Assembly (NCBI GenBank): GCA_949128115.1
Contig: OX421967.1
Location: 22,832,635-22,896,634, forward strand
Reading direction: 5' to 3'
From: Anaspis maculata
Taxonomy: Eukaryota; Arthropoda; Insecta; Coleoptera; Scraptiidae
DNA length: 64,000 bases
Shown here: positions 13,201 through 26,602 of the stretch, piece after piece
How the letters are laid out: the number at the start of each line of letters is the position of its first letter
Numbering within the stretch: position 1 is the first letter of the stretch
Notes under the pieces: model-generated
Database searches by the model: none
Told to the model about the DNA's origin: nothing
Seen by the model: only the letters and a program-made list of their open reading frames with translations
Program-made: the position numbers and the translations under genes

Positions 13201-16200
13201 CTAGACAAAGAAAGTAGATCCAGCTGGGCCGTGATTGGTGTATGTATCTACTTTCTCTATCTAGTGATCTACCCGGATCAGCTCCTGGCGCAAAACGAAA
13301 GCGGCTTAAGAAAGCAATTGGCAGACTCCTTTTTCGAATTTACTCGTCTTCTACCGGGTGTTTACAGCTCTGCAGGTATAGTATGTTCACCTGTCACGGT
13401 TCGGCAAAATGTGAAATAGCGAAAAAAATTGTCCACCAAATCTAACACCGTAGCTTGATTCTTTATTATTTTCCGATCCAGAAAAACCCAATTTCAAAAT
13501 AATTCATCGGTGAATTTGTCCTGTGGGCAATTAATTCCAAATTTCATTTATCCCAGTAGGATTTCTCATGTTTATTTTTTGAGGCCCATCTGCAACGTTT
13601 AGTTAAAGTATAGTGATTGGTGCCAAATTGTTCCTTGGACCATGACAAACAAGTATCACGATGGTGGACATCTGAGATCCGCGACTGGGCAGCCGAAGGA
13701 GGGGAGGGGGCAGGAAACGTGCTGAAGAAGAGATAAAAAATGTTAACTCATGAACCAAAAGAGTTGGAATTATGAAATATCGCATACGAGCTCGCTATTT
13801 TACGCCATTGATAACGCAGTAAACCATTTTTGAAAATACTGAACCGTTCCAGAAAGATCTCAATTGAACTTTATTTTTTGAAAATTTCACTGTTAAAAAC
13901 ATACAAAAAAGCTACACAATAATATTTTTGGCAGCTAGAGGTGTTGGAAATATATGCATATTGTTGGAAATCCCTTGGTCTTCTATTTTAGGAAATAAGA
14001 CCCCATTATTCACCTACCTACGTGACTTTTTCGGTCATTCTTGGCCATTGGTCTCCCCGAAGAGCTTTGTTATGTCTATCAGGAATTCGTTTTTGATGGA
14101 TTTTTTTGTGGAAAATGAGCACTCTTTGGTTCAAATAACTCCCAACAAATAACCTTTTAACTCGTATTCAACAGTTTTGGTAGGTGACTTCAAAAACTAA
14201 TACATTTGATGATAAAAGCCGTCCGTTGCCGGTTCATAATGAGCCATCATGTGACACTGGTCTTGTGCAGAACCACGTGAGACACCAAAATGACCATTTT
14301 TCTCGCCAAAGCAGCCACTAACCCGAGCACTAACCTAACTTGGGTAAGTTGTACCTTTTTATCTTTCAAATTCGTCAATAATTTGGATTTTAATGATAAC
14401 ATTCTCAGAAGAAAAATAAGTTTATCGAGATTTTTCTGAAACGGTTCGATATTTTCGAAAACGGTTTGCTGTACCTTCATTGGCGTAAAATAGTGAGCAT
14501 GTATGCCATATTTGATAATTCCAGCTTTTTCGGTTCATGAGTTAAAAAAAAAGTTATCTCTCTTCTTCAGCACGTTCTCTGCCCTCTCCCCCCTCCGGCT
14601 GCGCAGTCGTGGGTTTTAGATGTCCACCATCGCGATTCTTGCTCATCATGGTCTGAGGAACAATTTGGCACCAACCACTATATTTAAACGTCAAGTTGCA
14701 CATGGGCCTCAAAGAATGAACATGAGAAAAACTCACTAAAATAAAAAAAAATCAATAAAATTGTCCACAGGACAAACTCACCGATGAATTATTTAGAAAT
14801 TGGGTTTTTCTGGATCAGAAAATAATAAAGAATCAAGCTACGGTGTTAGATTTGGTGGACAATTTTTTTCGCTATTTCACATTTTGCCGAACCGTGCTGT
14901 ACCGTGATTCTAGTCGGCTGTGAGATTTTGTTTCTAAGTTTCCAAATGTGAAATATAGAAAATTCCCAAAACTTTGCAGTTGACTGCTCTAACCGGACCA
15001 GTTTTGAAACACATTGTTTGCATATTTCCTCTGCAGATAGCCAGAACTTTTTGCGGGACGTGATGTTTGACGCTTTTTTCCATTTTATTGGAAAATGTAG
15101 CACTTTTTTGACCTGTTTTTAATTTTCGCCAATGAACAAATAAATCGAAAGAGCCTTGACATTTGACTGTTGTCAAAAATATTTCTAACCTCTCGAAGCC
15201 AGTTCAACTTTCGATGGTCCAAATTAAAGAGTATACAATGCCCTTGGTCCAAAAAAAGGGCCCCATGCAATCATCAACCCTTTCGCCTCTTCTAGTCAAA
15301 AGTACACGCCGAACCCTGAAGAATTACAGGCCAAACAAGGATCGCCGTGTAGTCTGTCACTGGCAAAAAAATAACCGTGTAAAAAGTAAATTAAACCAAA
15401 TTTCAAAAAACCCAGCCGTTCAAAGTTGCGTATTGGACCGAAATTGAAGTTAGTACCTTCAATTTGCAATTTGCTTTCGTTTTGGGGCTTCCCAGGACGA
15501 GTTTTTGTCGAGCCTGAATGAGCCGTCAAGATTTGCGGCCGCCCCATGCTCTTTTGGTGTCTACATGACGGTAACACAGATCTGCGGCCCCCTAGTCGCA
15601 CTTCCACGTATGACCAGGTTAGTTTTCCAAGATTTTAATATCAATTTGATAAGAAATATAACTTTACTTCCAGAGAAGTCAGTTTCACACCAGGTGAAAA
15701 GGCGGCAAGCCTACAATGGTAAAGTAAAAACTTTTTGCCCAGCCAACTAGAGTCACAGTACAAGTGAACCTACTATACAGGGTGTCCCATAATTAGCGTG
15801 CTATACTTCACCAGCAGATTCTGCGACCCAAACTAAGAAAAAAAGTTCCCATAAACATAGGTCGAAAAATGCTTCATAAGCGAGCTACAGCCCTCTAAAA
15901 GTGGTACCCTGAAGATGGTTTTTATTTAATATCTGCGAAACTGTCAACAGCAGAATCATGAAATTCTGCACATTGGCCAATCTTTTCATGTCTAACAATA
16001 TGTGATAACAACAATTCCAAAATTCTACCCAGAAATGGGTCAGACTGTGAGGGGTGGGGGGTGAAATCACCCCAACTTTTTCAAGTGCCTTTTTTTGCAA
16101 CTTTAGCATAAAATTATGAAGCCCCAAAGCATTTTGCAATAAAAATATCCCCTTGTTCAACTTCGATAGGAAGCACCGTTCTCGAGTAAAATCGATTTGA

Positions 16201-19200
16201 ATCCCTCCCTACATGTCATAAAAATTCATAATGAAAATTACAAAAAAAAATCAAAATTGAGCGTAGGCCATGGAACACGACTTCTATGTTTGGGAAAAAA
16301 ATAATCGAGACAGGTGACAGGCCAGAGCACGACCATTACAGAAGCCATACACCAAGTGCATGTCTTCCAGCTCTTGGTTTTTGAAACGTTCCATTTTTAC
16401 AAAACAGTACCTGCAATAATACTTCTTTAATTAGGTTTAAGGGGTTTCTGATTCGACTTGAGAAGTTGTTGACGGGAACCGGTCTTATTTTATTTTTTTC
16501 GTCAAGTAGAAACTCCTCCAAAAAGAAAATGTACGGGTATTGCTATCAAATTTTGAAAATTTACAAAAATAATTGAAAATTTGTGATTTTGATTTTTGAA
16601 AATTCAAAAACTAGATAGCATCGACAATGCATCTTTCCCCAAGAAAGTCGCATGTCAAATTTGAACTTTCTATTTTTAAAAAAGGGTACCAAAAATGATT
16701 TCTCGTAGACATGAAAAAGTGAATTAGTAGAAAACATTTTTGGTACCTATTTTTTTTAAATAGAAAGTTCAAATTTGGCATGCGACTTTCTTGGGGAAAG
16801 ATGCATTGTCGATGCTATCTAGTTTTTGAATTTTCAAAAATCAAAATCAAAAATTTTCAAAATTTTTTCAAAATTCACAAAATTTGATAGCAATGCCCGA
16901 TACCTTTTGTTCTTGGAGGAGTTCCTACTTGACGAAAAAAATTAAAGAAAACCTATTCCCGTCAACAACTTTTTTAGTCGCATCAGAAACCCCTTATCTT
17001 ATACACAACTTTCAAACACACTGTCACTTATTTCTTGAATCTGTCACCCTGTCTTAATTATTTTTCCCCAAACATAGTAATCGTGTTCCATGGCCTACGC
17101 TCAATTTTTGTCTTTCTGTAATTTCATTATGAATTTTTATGACAGGTAGGGTAATTTTCAAATCGATTTTACTCGAGAACGGTGCTTCCTATCGGAGTGA
17201 ATAAAAGAACCTTTTTCATGCAAAATGCTTTGACGTTTCATAACTTCATGCTAAAGTTGCAAAAAAACGACACTTGAAAAAGTTGGGGTGATTTTTACCA
17301 CCACCCCCAAAAGTCTGACCCATTTCTGGATAGAATTTTGAAATTATTATTATTGCATATTATTAGACATCAAAAGATTGGCCAATGTGCAAAATTTCAT
17401 GATTCTGCTGTCAACAGTTTCGAAAATATTAAATAAAAACCATCTTCAGGGTACTACTTTTAGAGGGCTGTAGCTCGCTTATGAAGCATTTTTCGACCAA
17501 TGTTTATGGGAACTTTTTTTCTTATTTTCAGCCGTAGAATCTGCTGGTGAAGTATTGCACGCTAATTATGGGACACCCTGTATAGTCCAGGAGCATATTA
17601 TGTGATTAAAAGGCATCCCGATTCATACAGGATGGAATAGAAGAAAATCAGAAAAAAATCATATACCGTGAACGGCGTGAGCTATGAAAGGTGGAGCGGC
17701 ACAAATCACCAGGTGGATGCCCGACTTAATGCTTTTTGAAGGTTTTGCTTGAAAAATTGGATAGATAGTGAATAATTATATGGCGAAGTTTTTTAGAGAA
17801 GATTACGGAGCTGTGTGTTTGTGTCTGTAATCTTCCACGATAACAGCCGCAACGTTGATCTGATCGACTTGAAATTCGGTATGCGGACATGGTTTTGCTG
17901 TCGAATGAGCCTATTATCACGTTTTGGTTGTCATCGTTCAAACGGAAATGTCACCATCAAAAATGACAGAAAGCATATGTCACGAAACTGGACTAACAAT
18001 ATGTCATTTATTTTGAAAGCACTTGAAACACTGTTTCCAAAACTTTTTAAAGTATTTCTCCTTTCTCCGCATCTCATCTGTCAAATATTAAAAATGTCAA
18101 ATTTCAAGTTTTGTTGTTCAATTATTCAAAATTGATGTAATGGATTAGGACCACATTCGGCAGGAATCAACACAACAACAGAATTAAATCACGTTTGCAG
18201 TTTAATTTCCCCACCTTCTCCCAGTTTGGAGCTACAAACTTTTCTTTATTTTTTCTGTTTCATCCTGTATAAATCCCCTGCAAGAAATTCAAGCAAAACA
18301 CCCTGTGAGGTGTGATTGCTGGCCATCTAACGAATGTATTCCACATAGCCGCTACGCTCCTTCATTCAAAATCTCACGGGATTACATAAGCTCCTGGACT
18401 AGTAGGGAATCAACCGGCCTTTACAACCGACCAACAACCATTTACCTACTACTTCAGTGTGAGTGATCGCAGCCTGGCAGAGTAAAGCATTTAATCCGTG
18501 AAAGTCGAATTCACGAAAGCCGTGAAACTTATTAAAACTAAATGGCTAATCAAATACAGATAGAACTAACTTTGCGACACAAAAAAAAAAAACCAGCTTG
18601 GCTGTCAGAATAGATGGCGAATGGCATTATGTAACTCACCAGTTGAGTCCTACTGTTGGAAACGTAAGTGTTGTCGGGCGTGTAGTCGCTGGCCGTGCTA
18701 GTTTTTCGCGAAACAGTGCCGCTGCTATTGAGACTCTCGCGACACCTCAAATTCTGGCACAGTTTTTCACTCAAGTTCATTTTAAGGCCGTGCAACGTAT
18801 CTTCGAAATTGGGCGGCGTGGTTGCGTCGTATGCCGTTTTGATCAGCATCTGACCGGTGCTGTCGTCTCTCTGAGTACACATAAACCATACCAAATGAAT
18901 CCCAAATATTTGCCAAAAAAAAATTGTGCAACTACTGCGCTAACAACAACAACGTATGATAAAGAAAAATCAGTATAACAAAACAGAAAACGATCAGAAA
19001 TAAGGAAAAATTATTATTGAAACAAATAAAAAAGGTGTGGAAGATAGAAAAACGTGTGATCTAGAACAGAGACTATAGATTAAAAAATAAAAACCCCATC
19101 AATGCGTGACCTGCATCACGCGCAGTAGAAGTGAAACTTCTTAGACAAGAGTACATGATGGATAGCATTGTTTTTTGAACCCAGCTAAAACACATCACAT

Positions 19201-22200
19201 ATTAATGGAATACTAATAATGGCGGTTGTGACGGACCAATTTATGAGAATTCCAGAATGGAACGTATCTGAAATCACCAATGAAGGACTCGAAATGGACA
19301 ATCAACGAATCCACTATTGTACGGTGGTGTTGTTGAGCTCAGTCCATTTGTTTTATTTACGTTTCAGTTTGGGTCGTTTTTTCTGACTCGGTTGCTGCGG
19401 GTCGCCGCCAGGGAAGTCTGCAAGAAATAGCACGGGGACGGTAGTTTGAGCAAAGGTCGGTCCTGCTCGTGCCCCATTCGTGTGTATTCACATAAAAGGT
19501 GAGTCACTCTTACCTCTTGAGTGAGGTGAGGTGACTGAGGTGAGAACATGAAAAATGGACAAATTTGTGACTAACCACAGTCTTTGTGTGGCAAATTCAA
19601 AGATTTGAACAGAATCTTATGTTTCATCAATGCGAGAATTTCGGCGGACTTTTCGAGAAATCTCAATTTCAAATGTCTCCGTTTGCCGCGCCGCACCCTG
19701 TACAATAACTGCTTATTTGCAGTGACTTAACCATAACGTGGTTCGTGAAAATACCCCATTAACTCAACCCATGGAATAAATCACATTGCAAATTTGATTA
19801 GTAGATGATTGTTTAACTGCAACATGTCCTAGTGGAATATGGACAAGGAACACGCTGGGATCAAGTGATTACCGTCGCGATTCGACAATACTGCGGCCAA
19901 AGAAGTTTCACTTCGTAAAAAAAGCCAAGACTTATGATAGTGGTACTTACTGATCTGTGCCTTCTATGTGTTTTTTTGTGAGGGTGCCTCGTCAATGAGG
20001 CATGCCTGACCTGTTGATGATAATGCGGCGTGCAAAAAAGAACACCAAGCTTGAATTACCGGGAAACTCAGAAATTTAGTTTTCGAAATAAGATTGTCAA
20101 AGTCAACGTTCAGTTCTCTTTTCGCGCAACGGCCCGTAACATTTAGTTTTAAAACACGGCGACGTTGACAATCCTGAGGGGAAGAACCCAAAGAACAGAA
20201 CCTAGAAACGAGATGCAATTTGTTCCGCCAACACGTACCTTCTGAACGTAGGGCTTGGGACTACTGTCAGGCACCCTGTCTGGATTCAGCTTGAGCTGTT
20301 CCATCACGTCCTTCAGGTGATCGTTCAGATGCTGATACGGCCCGGGCTTCAGCAGCTCTTGCTTGATCATGCCCTCGATTATGTCGGTCGGTGTCGTATC
20401 GAACCTGTTAAACTTAAAACTGATCGTTTTCTGCTTGCACAGCAGCTGGCATTCCACGGTTCCATCCGGATAGACGTTCTGGACGACCAGCTGCTGGCGT
20501 TGCTGTGACCGCTGTTTTCTCTGTTGGTGTTGTTGTTTTGTCGGCGGTTGGGCGTGTTGCTGTTGCAGCTTATCTTCGACGCTCGTCGACGTCGTCGTTT
20601 CGTGTTCACTTACTTGATCCGATTGCGAGACGTCTTCCTCTTGCACCATGCCGCCTGTCTTGCGCAGCAATTCTTGATCTAGCGACTGCAGATCCTGTTG
20701 AGGCGGCATGGATTGAACCACCTGTTGAATGTACTGTTGTTGAGATGGATTGTAGTCCATGGGAGGCTGTGAAGCGGTCGACAGACGCCTGTTGTCGCTA
20801 GGTTGAACCTGCTCGAACGTCGGCATCGGCGGTAGAGAAGCGGTCGAAACGCGATGCTGTTGCACCAACTTCTGTTGCAACTCAACCAGATTAATAGGCA
20901 TGGTCACCAAATCGCCAGACAGTCGGTGCACGCCCAGTTGCGCTTGCAACTGCTCGATCATTTCCGGCGGAAGCTGTTGCAGTATCTATGGAAAAAATTG
21001 GTTCAACAAAAATCGATGTTGAGCATAATTAAACTGCGCAACAGTCAATGTGTCCACTGACTGACTGACTTCGAATGCCACCAGTGATTTTAATACGGTT
21101 TGCTTTGTTCGAAAGGCTAATCCTTTGTTCATCTGAAGGTTTGACGTCGAACATTTAGTAACTTCAAATAAAGCTCCTACAGGGTGATATGTAAATCGCT
21201 GCAAAATTACTCTGCCGCCAAGAGGTCCCTGTTTGCGAAAAAAATAAATTCTTTTAATTTTAGCGATAAAACCACAAAGGCTGATGCTTCGCCTTTGCGC
21301 CATTCCAGATTTTTGTAAATCGGAAGTCTAACAATGACAATTCTACAATTCAAGCCCTCATGCACATGAGGCATATTCGCTTGTTTCTGAACTGCTCTCA
21401 CTTCAGAAATTTTCAACTTTCCGGGGAAAACTCCTGTGCTCAAAATTAAGTTAATGATATGTGTAAGTGGCTCAACAATTTCTTTAGCAACGGTTTTTAG
21501 AATTAAATTGAAAAAATTCTTCCATCCTTCTTTCAATGGTGTTGACGTTATAGGTTTTTAGAATTTTTGTGGTGATTTGATCCTCCCCGGTGGATGATGT
21601 ATTTTTCAACTTTTTTATATTAGCGTGAACTTCCTCGTAACTTGTGGATAGCATAAAAATGCAACTGTTATTTTTTTTTATTGTTGTGGAGACTTTTGTA
21701 TTCGCCCCCACTGGAGGTACATAACCTGAGTTGATGAAGAAACCGTTGACACTATTCAAGAAGTCCTCTTCCTTTTCCTGAGGCAATAATTAAACATTAT
21801 TTGACGTTTGAAACCTCTTTTCTTCGTAAATTTGAGCTTCTGAATACGACTCTTTCGTCAAATTTGAATGTCACGTCACAGAAAAGGACCCTTAGGCCAA
21901 AATATGGAAAGAAACACAAGGCTTGTGAATATACAAATGAAGTCTGGATATTAATTGCCTTGATTTGAATCTTTCATCGTCAATTCAACATCGGTGGACC
22001 ATTGTGACATTAAAAGGTCTTCAGAATACATTTAAAGAGACCGAATTGACCAATATTTTGTGGTTTGTAGCACTTTTTTTTTCCATTTGCTTGACCTTTT
22101 GAAGTTAGTTGTTGTGGTAATAGCTTTGACAATTTCGGTAGTGCTAAAAATGTCATTCGATCAGTTTAAGGCTCCATTTTGGCCAAAATTGCCGCATTTT

Positions 22201-25200
22201 CCATTAGCAGGGACATAGTGCGGATGTTAAGCGCCAACCACCTTGCATTTAATGATTAAGCAGCGCCGTTTGGTACGAATGTTGTACATACCCATGCTTC
22301 AATTTCAAGAGGTGTTGCCAGGATGTCGGTCTGTGCAGACGCCGTATACAGGGTGATCAAAAATGCAAAAATTCCAACTCCCGAACCAAATAAATTGGAG
22401 TCATGAAAATCACCCTGTAGATCCGCAATTCAATGCTCATCAAGTTAAAACAAGCCGTGTTTGAATATTTTTAGCCGTTTTAAAAATATTTTTAATTCAG
22501 TGGTCGGTTTCATGGGGAATGGACATTTTGCAATAATCCAGTGATTTTTTAAGATATTTGGATAAATCTTTGTACTTCCACAAAAAATGACCTCATGAAT
22601 GAAATGTGTTGCCACCGTCCCCGCCTACTATTTTTGAAAATATGACAGTCGACTGCTTTTTTCCTTATGGCCGCCATTGTGAATTCGCCCATCATGGAAT
22701 AAGTGAGAAATCAATTGAAACTAGTAGTAATGGTCATAGGCGATAATCTGAATGCAAAAATAACCGTTCTCAGTGAGTAACTCTTTGTAATTGAGTTTTA
22801 CAGCTCTTAAGCGCTTACCACGACCTTATTGACAACTGTGAAGAAGACTCTAGAGTATTAAATCAATCCAATATCTTGGTCAAGATGAGTTACGGAACCA
22901 TTTTGATTCTTCATTATTCATTCCCAAAAAATACTGAGAATATCTTGAAAAAATGGGACAAGTTTCGGAAATACGTTTATTTGATAAATTTCTCGTTTTT
23001 GACTCGCTGTTTTTTTTTTGTCGGTGGGTCATTTTTTGTATTACAATTTTTTTTCGGAAATGCACAATTGCCAAAGAGACCAAACAAGATGATGGATTAT
23101 TTACAAACTACATTTTCATCTTTAAGCTTAGTTTATGATGAGCGATTTTTTGCCGCGATTTGAGCTGAACTGAGCGGAGCGGAGCGATTTTTTTGCCTAG
23201 GCCAATTACGATGCGGGGACGTGACATCATGAATGGACGGGATTGGTCCAGGCAAAAAAAAAATCGCTCAGCTCAGCTCCGCTCCGCCGGGTATCGCTCA
23301 TCATAAACTGAGCATTACAATGGTCATTTTGGTCGTGTTAAGCGCCGAAGTGCTATAAAACTCGTAAAAATGGGTTTAACATTTCCAAGTGGCCAATTAC
23401 AAAAAGTTACTCACCAAGAACGGTTACTTTTGCATTTATATTATTGAGTATGACCATTACTGCTAGTGCCAGTTGATTTTCCGCTTATTCCATAATGGGC
23501 GAATTCAAGATGGCGGCCATAGGAGAAAAAGGAGTCGACTGTCATATTTTTGGAAATTGTAGGCGGAGACGGTGGCAACACATCACATTGAATGATTGAG
23601 GTCATTGTTTGTCGACATGCAAAGTTTTATCTAAATATCTTGGAAAATCACAGATTTTTTTTGTAAAATGTCCATTTCCATGAAATCGACCACTAAACTG
23701 AAAATATTTCGGAAACGGCTGAAAGACACCTCTTAAAATTGATGGCGTTTTCGACTGGCTAGAACCGAGCCGGTTCCATTCCGACTGAGCATGCGCAGTT
23801 CATCAGAGCAACTTTCCGGCGTGTTCGACTGGAGGTAGCATTGCTCCCGTGCTACTTTTGCTGTGTTCGACTGAGAATATTCTTACGTCATTTGCACGGA
23901 ACCAGCTCCGAATTTTTGAACTGTCTCGGTACTCAGTTCTACTGTCAACTTGATGTACCAATGTCGATTTTGGTGCTAAAGATGAGTCGTGGTAATACCA
24001 AAAGGGATGAATTTGTGGCGGTGCATTCCTTTTCACAATTTTCTCATGTATTCCTATATGAATCAAGCAGTGATGAAGATATGAATGCTTTGAAATTAAT
24101 GAGACGGAGAGGGAAAAGAAACGGAATGGAGCCGTCTGTGATGGAGCCGAGCCGAGGGGAACAGAATGGAACGAATGCAATTCGGTTCAAGAGCAGCTCG
24201 GTATCAAGCAAGTTCGGAACTGGAACGGTTCCAGAGCAGTCCCAGTCGAAAACGCCATAAGTCACGGGTATGTACAACATTCGTACCAAACGGCACTGCT
24301 CAATCATTTAATGCAAGGTGGTGGTGATTTTATGGCTCTTAACATCCGGACTATCATCACAAATGCGATAATGCTATACGTGCCGACAGAACTTGAATGC
24401 AGATCTTTCAATAAAAATTCATATCTTCATTGTTAGACTTCCGATTTACAAAAATCTGGAATGGAGCAAAGGCGAAGCATCATCCTTTGTGGTTTTATCG
24501 CTAAAATTGGAAGAATTCATTTTTTTCGCAAACGGGGACCTCTTGACGGCAGAGTAATTTTGCACCGGTTTACATATCACCCTGTAGAAGCTTTATTTAA
24601 AATTACTACATGTTCGCCGTCAATCCTTCAGATAAACGGAGGATCAGCCCTTCGAACAAAGCAAACCGTTTTAAAATGAATGGTGGCGTTCGAAAATTAT
24701 ACCATTTCCAAAAAGGGTAAAATTTTCGAGATGGACACATTGACTGTTGCGCAGTTTATTTGAGGAACTCACCTGTTGCTGTTGCGTTTCAACAAAGTTT
24801 TGGAACTGTTGCGGTTGTTGTTGCGGTGGCGGCTGTTGCTGCGTGTACAGCTGTTGTTGATCTACTTGCTGGATGTACTGTTGAGTCACCACTTGCTGCT
24901 GCTCAACGTACTGAACAACGGGCGGTTGTTGCACCGGTTGAGTCGGAGGCGCAGCCGTACTTTGATATTGTTGCGCAGCTGACGGCGGTTGCTGGTACTG
25001 TTGCTGTTGGTAAACGGGTTGCGGCGGTTGTTGTTGTTGTTGCTGTTGATAGTTCGGTTGAGCTTGCGGCGTTGGTTGCTGAGGTTGCGGCGTGGAAAAC
25101 TGTTGTTGTTGAGGCTGCGGCGGCTGTTGTTGATAGCTCTGCGGCTGCGGCGCTTGCGCTTGTTGGTAATTCTGCTGCGCTGGCGCTTGCACGGGCGGTT

Positions 25201-26571
25201 GTTGTTGCTGCTGTTGGTAATTTTGTTGCACCTGTTGGGGCGCCGGGTAGCTCTGTTGTGGTGGAGGTTGGTAACTCTGTGGTGGTTGCGCAACTTGAGC
25301 CGGTTGCTGTTGATAGTTCTGCGCAGGTTGTTGGGAAACAACCGGCGCTGGCTGTTGATAACTTTGTTGTTGCTGTTGTGGCTGAGTAGTAGCAGGTGCT
25401 TGCGCATAGCTTGGTTGCTGCGACGCCTGGTAATTTGGCTGTTGTTGTTGAGGTTGAGACACCGGCTGTTGATAGGTCTGCTGCTGACTTGGCGGTTGTT
25501 GATAACTTTGCGTTTGTGGTTGACTGGCTTGATTACCGTTCGTTTGGTAGCTTTGCTGTGGCGGTTGTTGCTGTTGTTGCGCTGCAGGTTGCTGGTAGTT
25601 TTGCTGCTGAGGCGGTAAACTTTGATTTTGTTGGTATGTTTGCTGTTGTGGTGGCGGTTGTTGGTAAGTCTGTTGCTGTTGCACCGGCGCTTGTTGTTGA
25701 TAATTTGCTTGCTGCTGTTGCATCTGGTACTGTTCAATATTAGGCGCCGTCACTGTTGATACCCTGTGCATTTGTTGGTCCGTCGGAATCGACTGTTGCT
25801 GTTGATAGCTCGGTTGAGATTGATAACTTTGCTGTTGCTGATAATTCGGTTGCTGTTGCGCCGCAGGCGCTTGATAGCTTTGCTGTTGCTGGTAATTTGG
25901 TTGTTGCGGTTGCTGCTGCTGTTGCGTCGGTTGTTGGTAACTTTGCTGTTGTTGATACACTGGCTGCGGCGGCTGCTGCTGTGGCGGATAATTCTGCGAT
26001 GCCGGTTGGGATTGCTGATACGCTTGGTAATTCGGATCTTGCTGCTGCTGCTGTTGCAAAGTAAGATCCAATTGACTGTCAACGCTTAAACGGTGCTCAG
26101 GCTGAGCCGGCATGGCATGCAGCAATTCCGGCTGCGATATACTGGACAGTTTGTGCTGTTGATTCTCTTGCTGCTGCTGCTGTTGAACCTGCAAGTACTC
26201 GGCCTGTTGAGGATCCATCGATACGTAATTCTGTTGCACGAACTGTTGCGGCGGCTGCTGTTTATGAATGATGGGTTGCTGTTGCATCGGTTCCATGGAC
26301 GTCTGTCTGTGCAACGGCTGTTGTTGTTGCTCTTGCTGCAACGTCTGGTAAATCCCCGGTTCGTTCTGTTGCTGAATGTATTGCACCTCTTGTTGCTGCG
26401 GCTGTTGTGGTTGCTGTTGAATTATATTTTGCTGTGGCTGAGGTTGCTGTTGTATTATATTTTGCTGTTGCTGCGGTTGAATTATATTTTGCTGCTGCTG
26501 CTGCGGTTGCTGTTGTATTATATTCTGCTGTTGCTGCGGTTGTATCAAATTCTGCTGCTGCTGTTGTTGTT

Positions 26572-26602
<31 letters not shown>

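Larger units (their letters stand above)
21031..24758. mobile_element. 3.7-kb inverted-repeat element filling a Wnk intron
   Basis: Perfect inverted ends at 21031-21056 and 24733-24758 (AAACTGCGCAACAGTCAATG and complement), continuing as imperfect inverted arms to ~21350 and ~24423 (AATCTGGAATGGAGCAAAGG near 24453 against its complement near 21300) and again at ~22200-22340 with ~24260-24350. ATT flanks both ends. Inside are a decayed LINE fragment (in the left arm only), an inner inverted repeat (~22600-22800 with ~23395-23560), a hairpin (23126-23313) and a separate element (23739-24257). The element leaves only 12 bases to the splice donor and 43 to the acceptor. Confidence 0.8.

Noticed and set aside
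13373..15781. CAGG as a 4-base target duplication of the R1 element
   Set aside because: The right-hand CAGG is the first four bases of the CAGGGTG palindrome inserted at R1's end, so the match is fortuitous.
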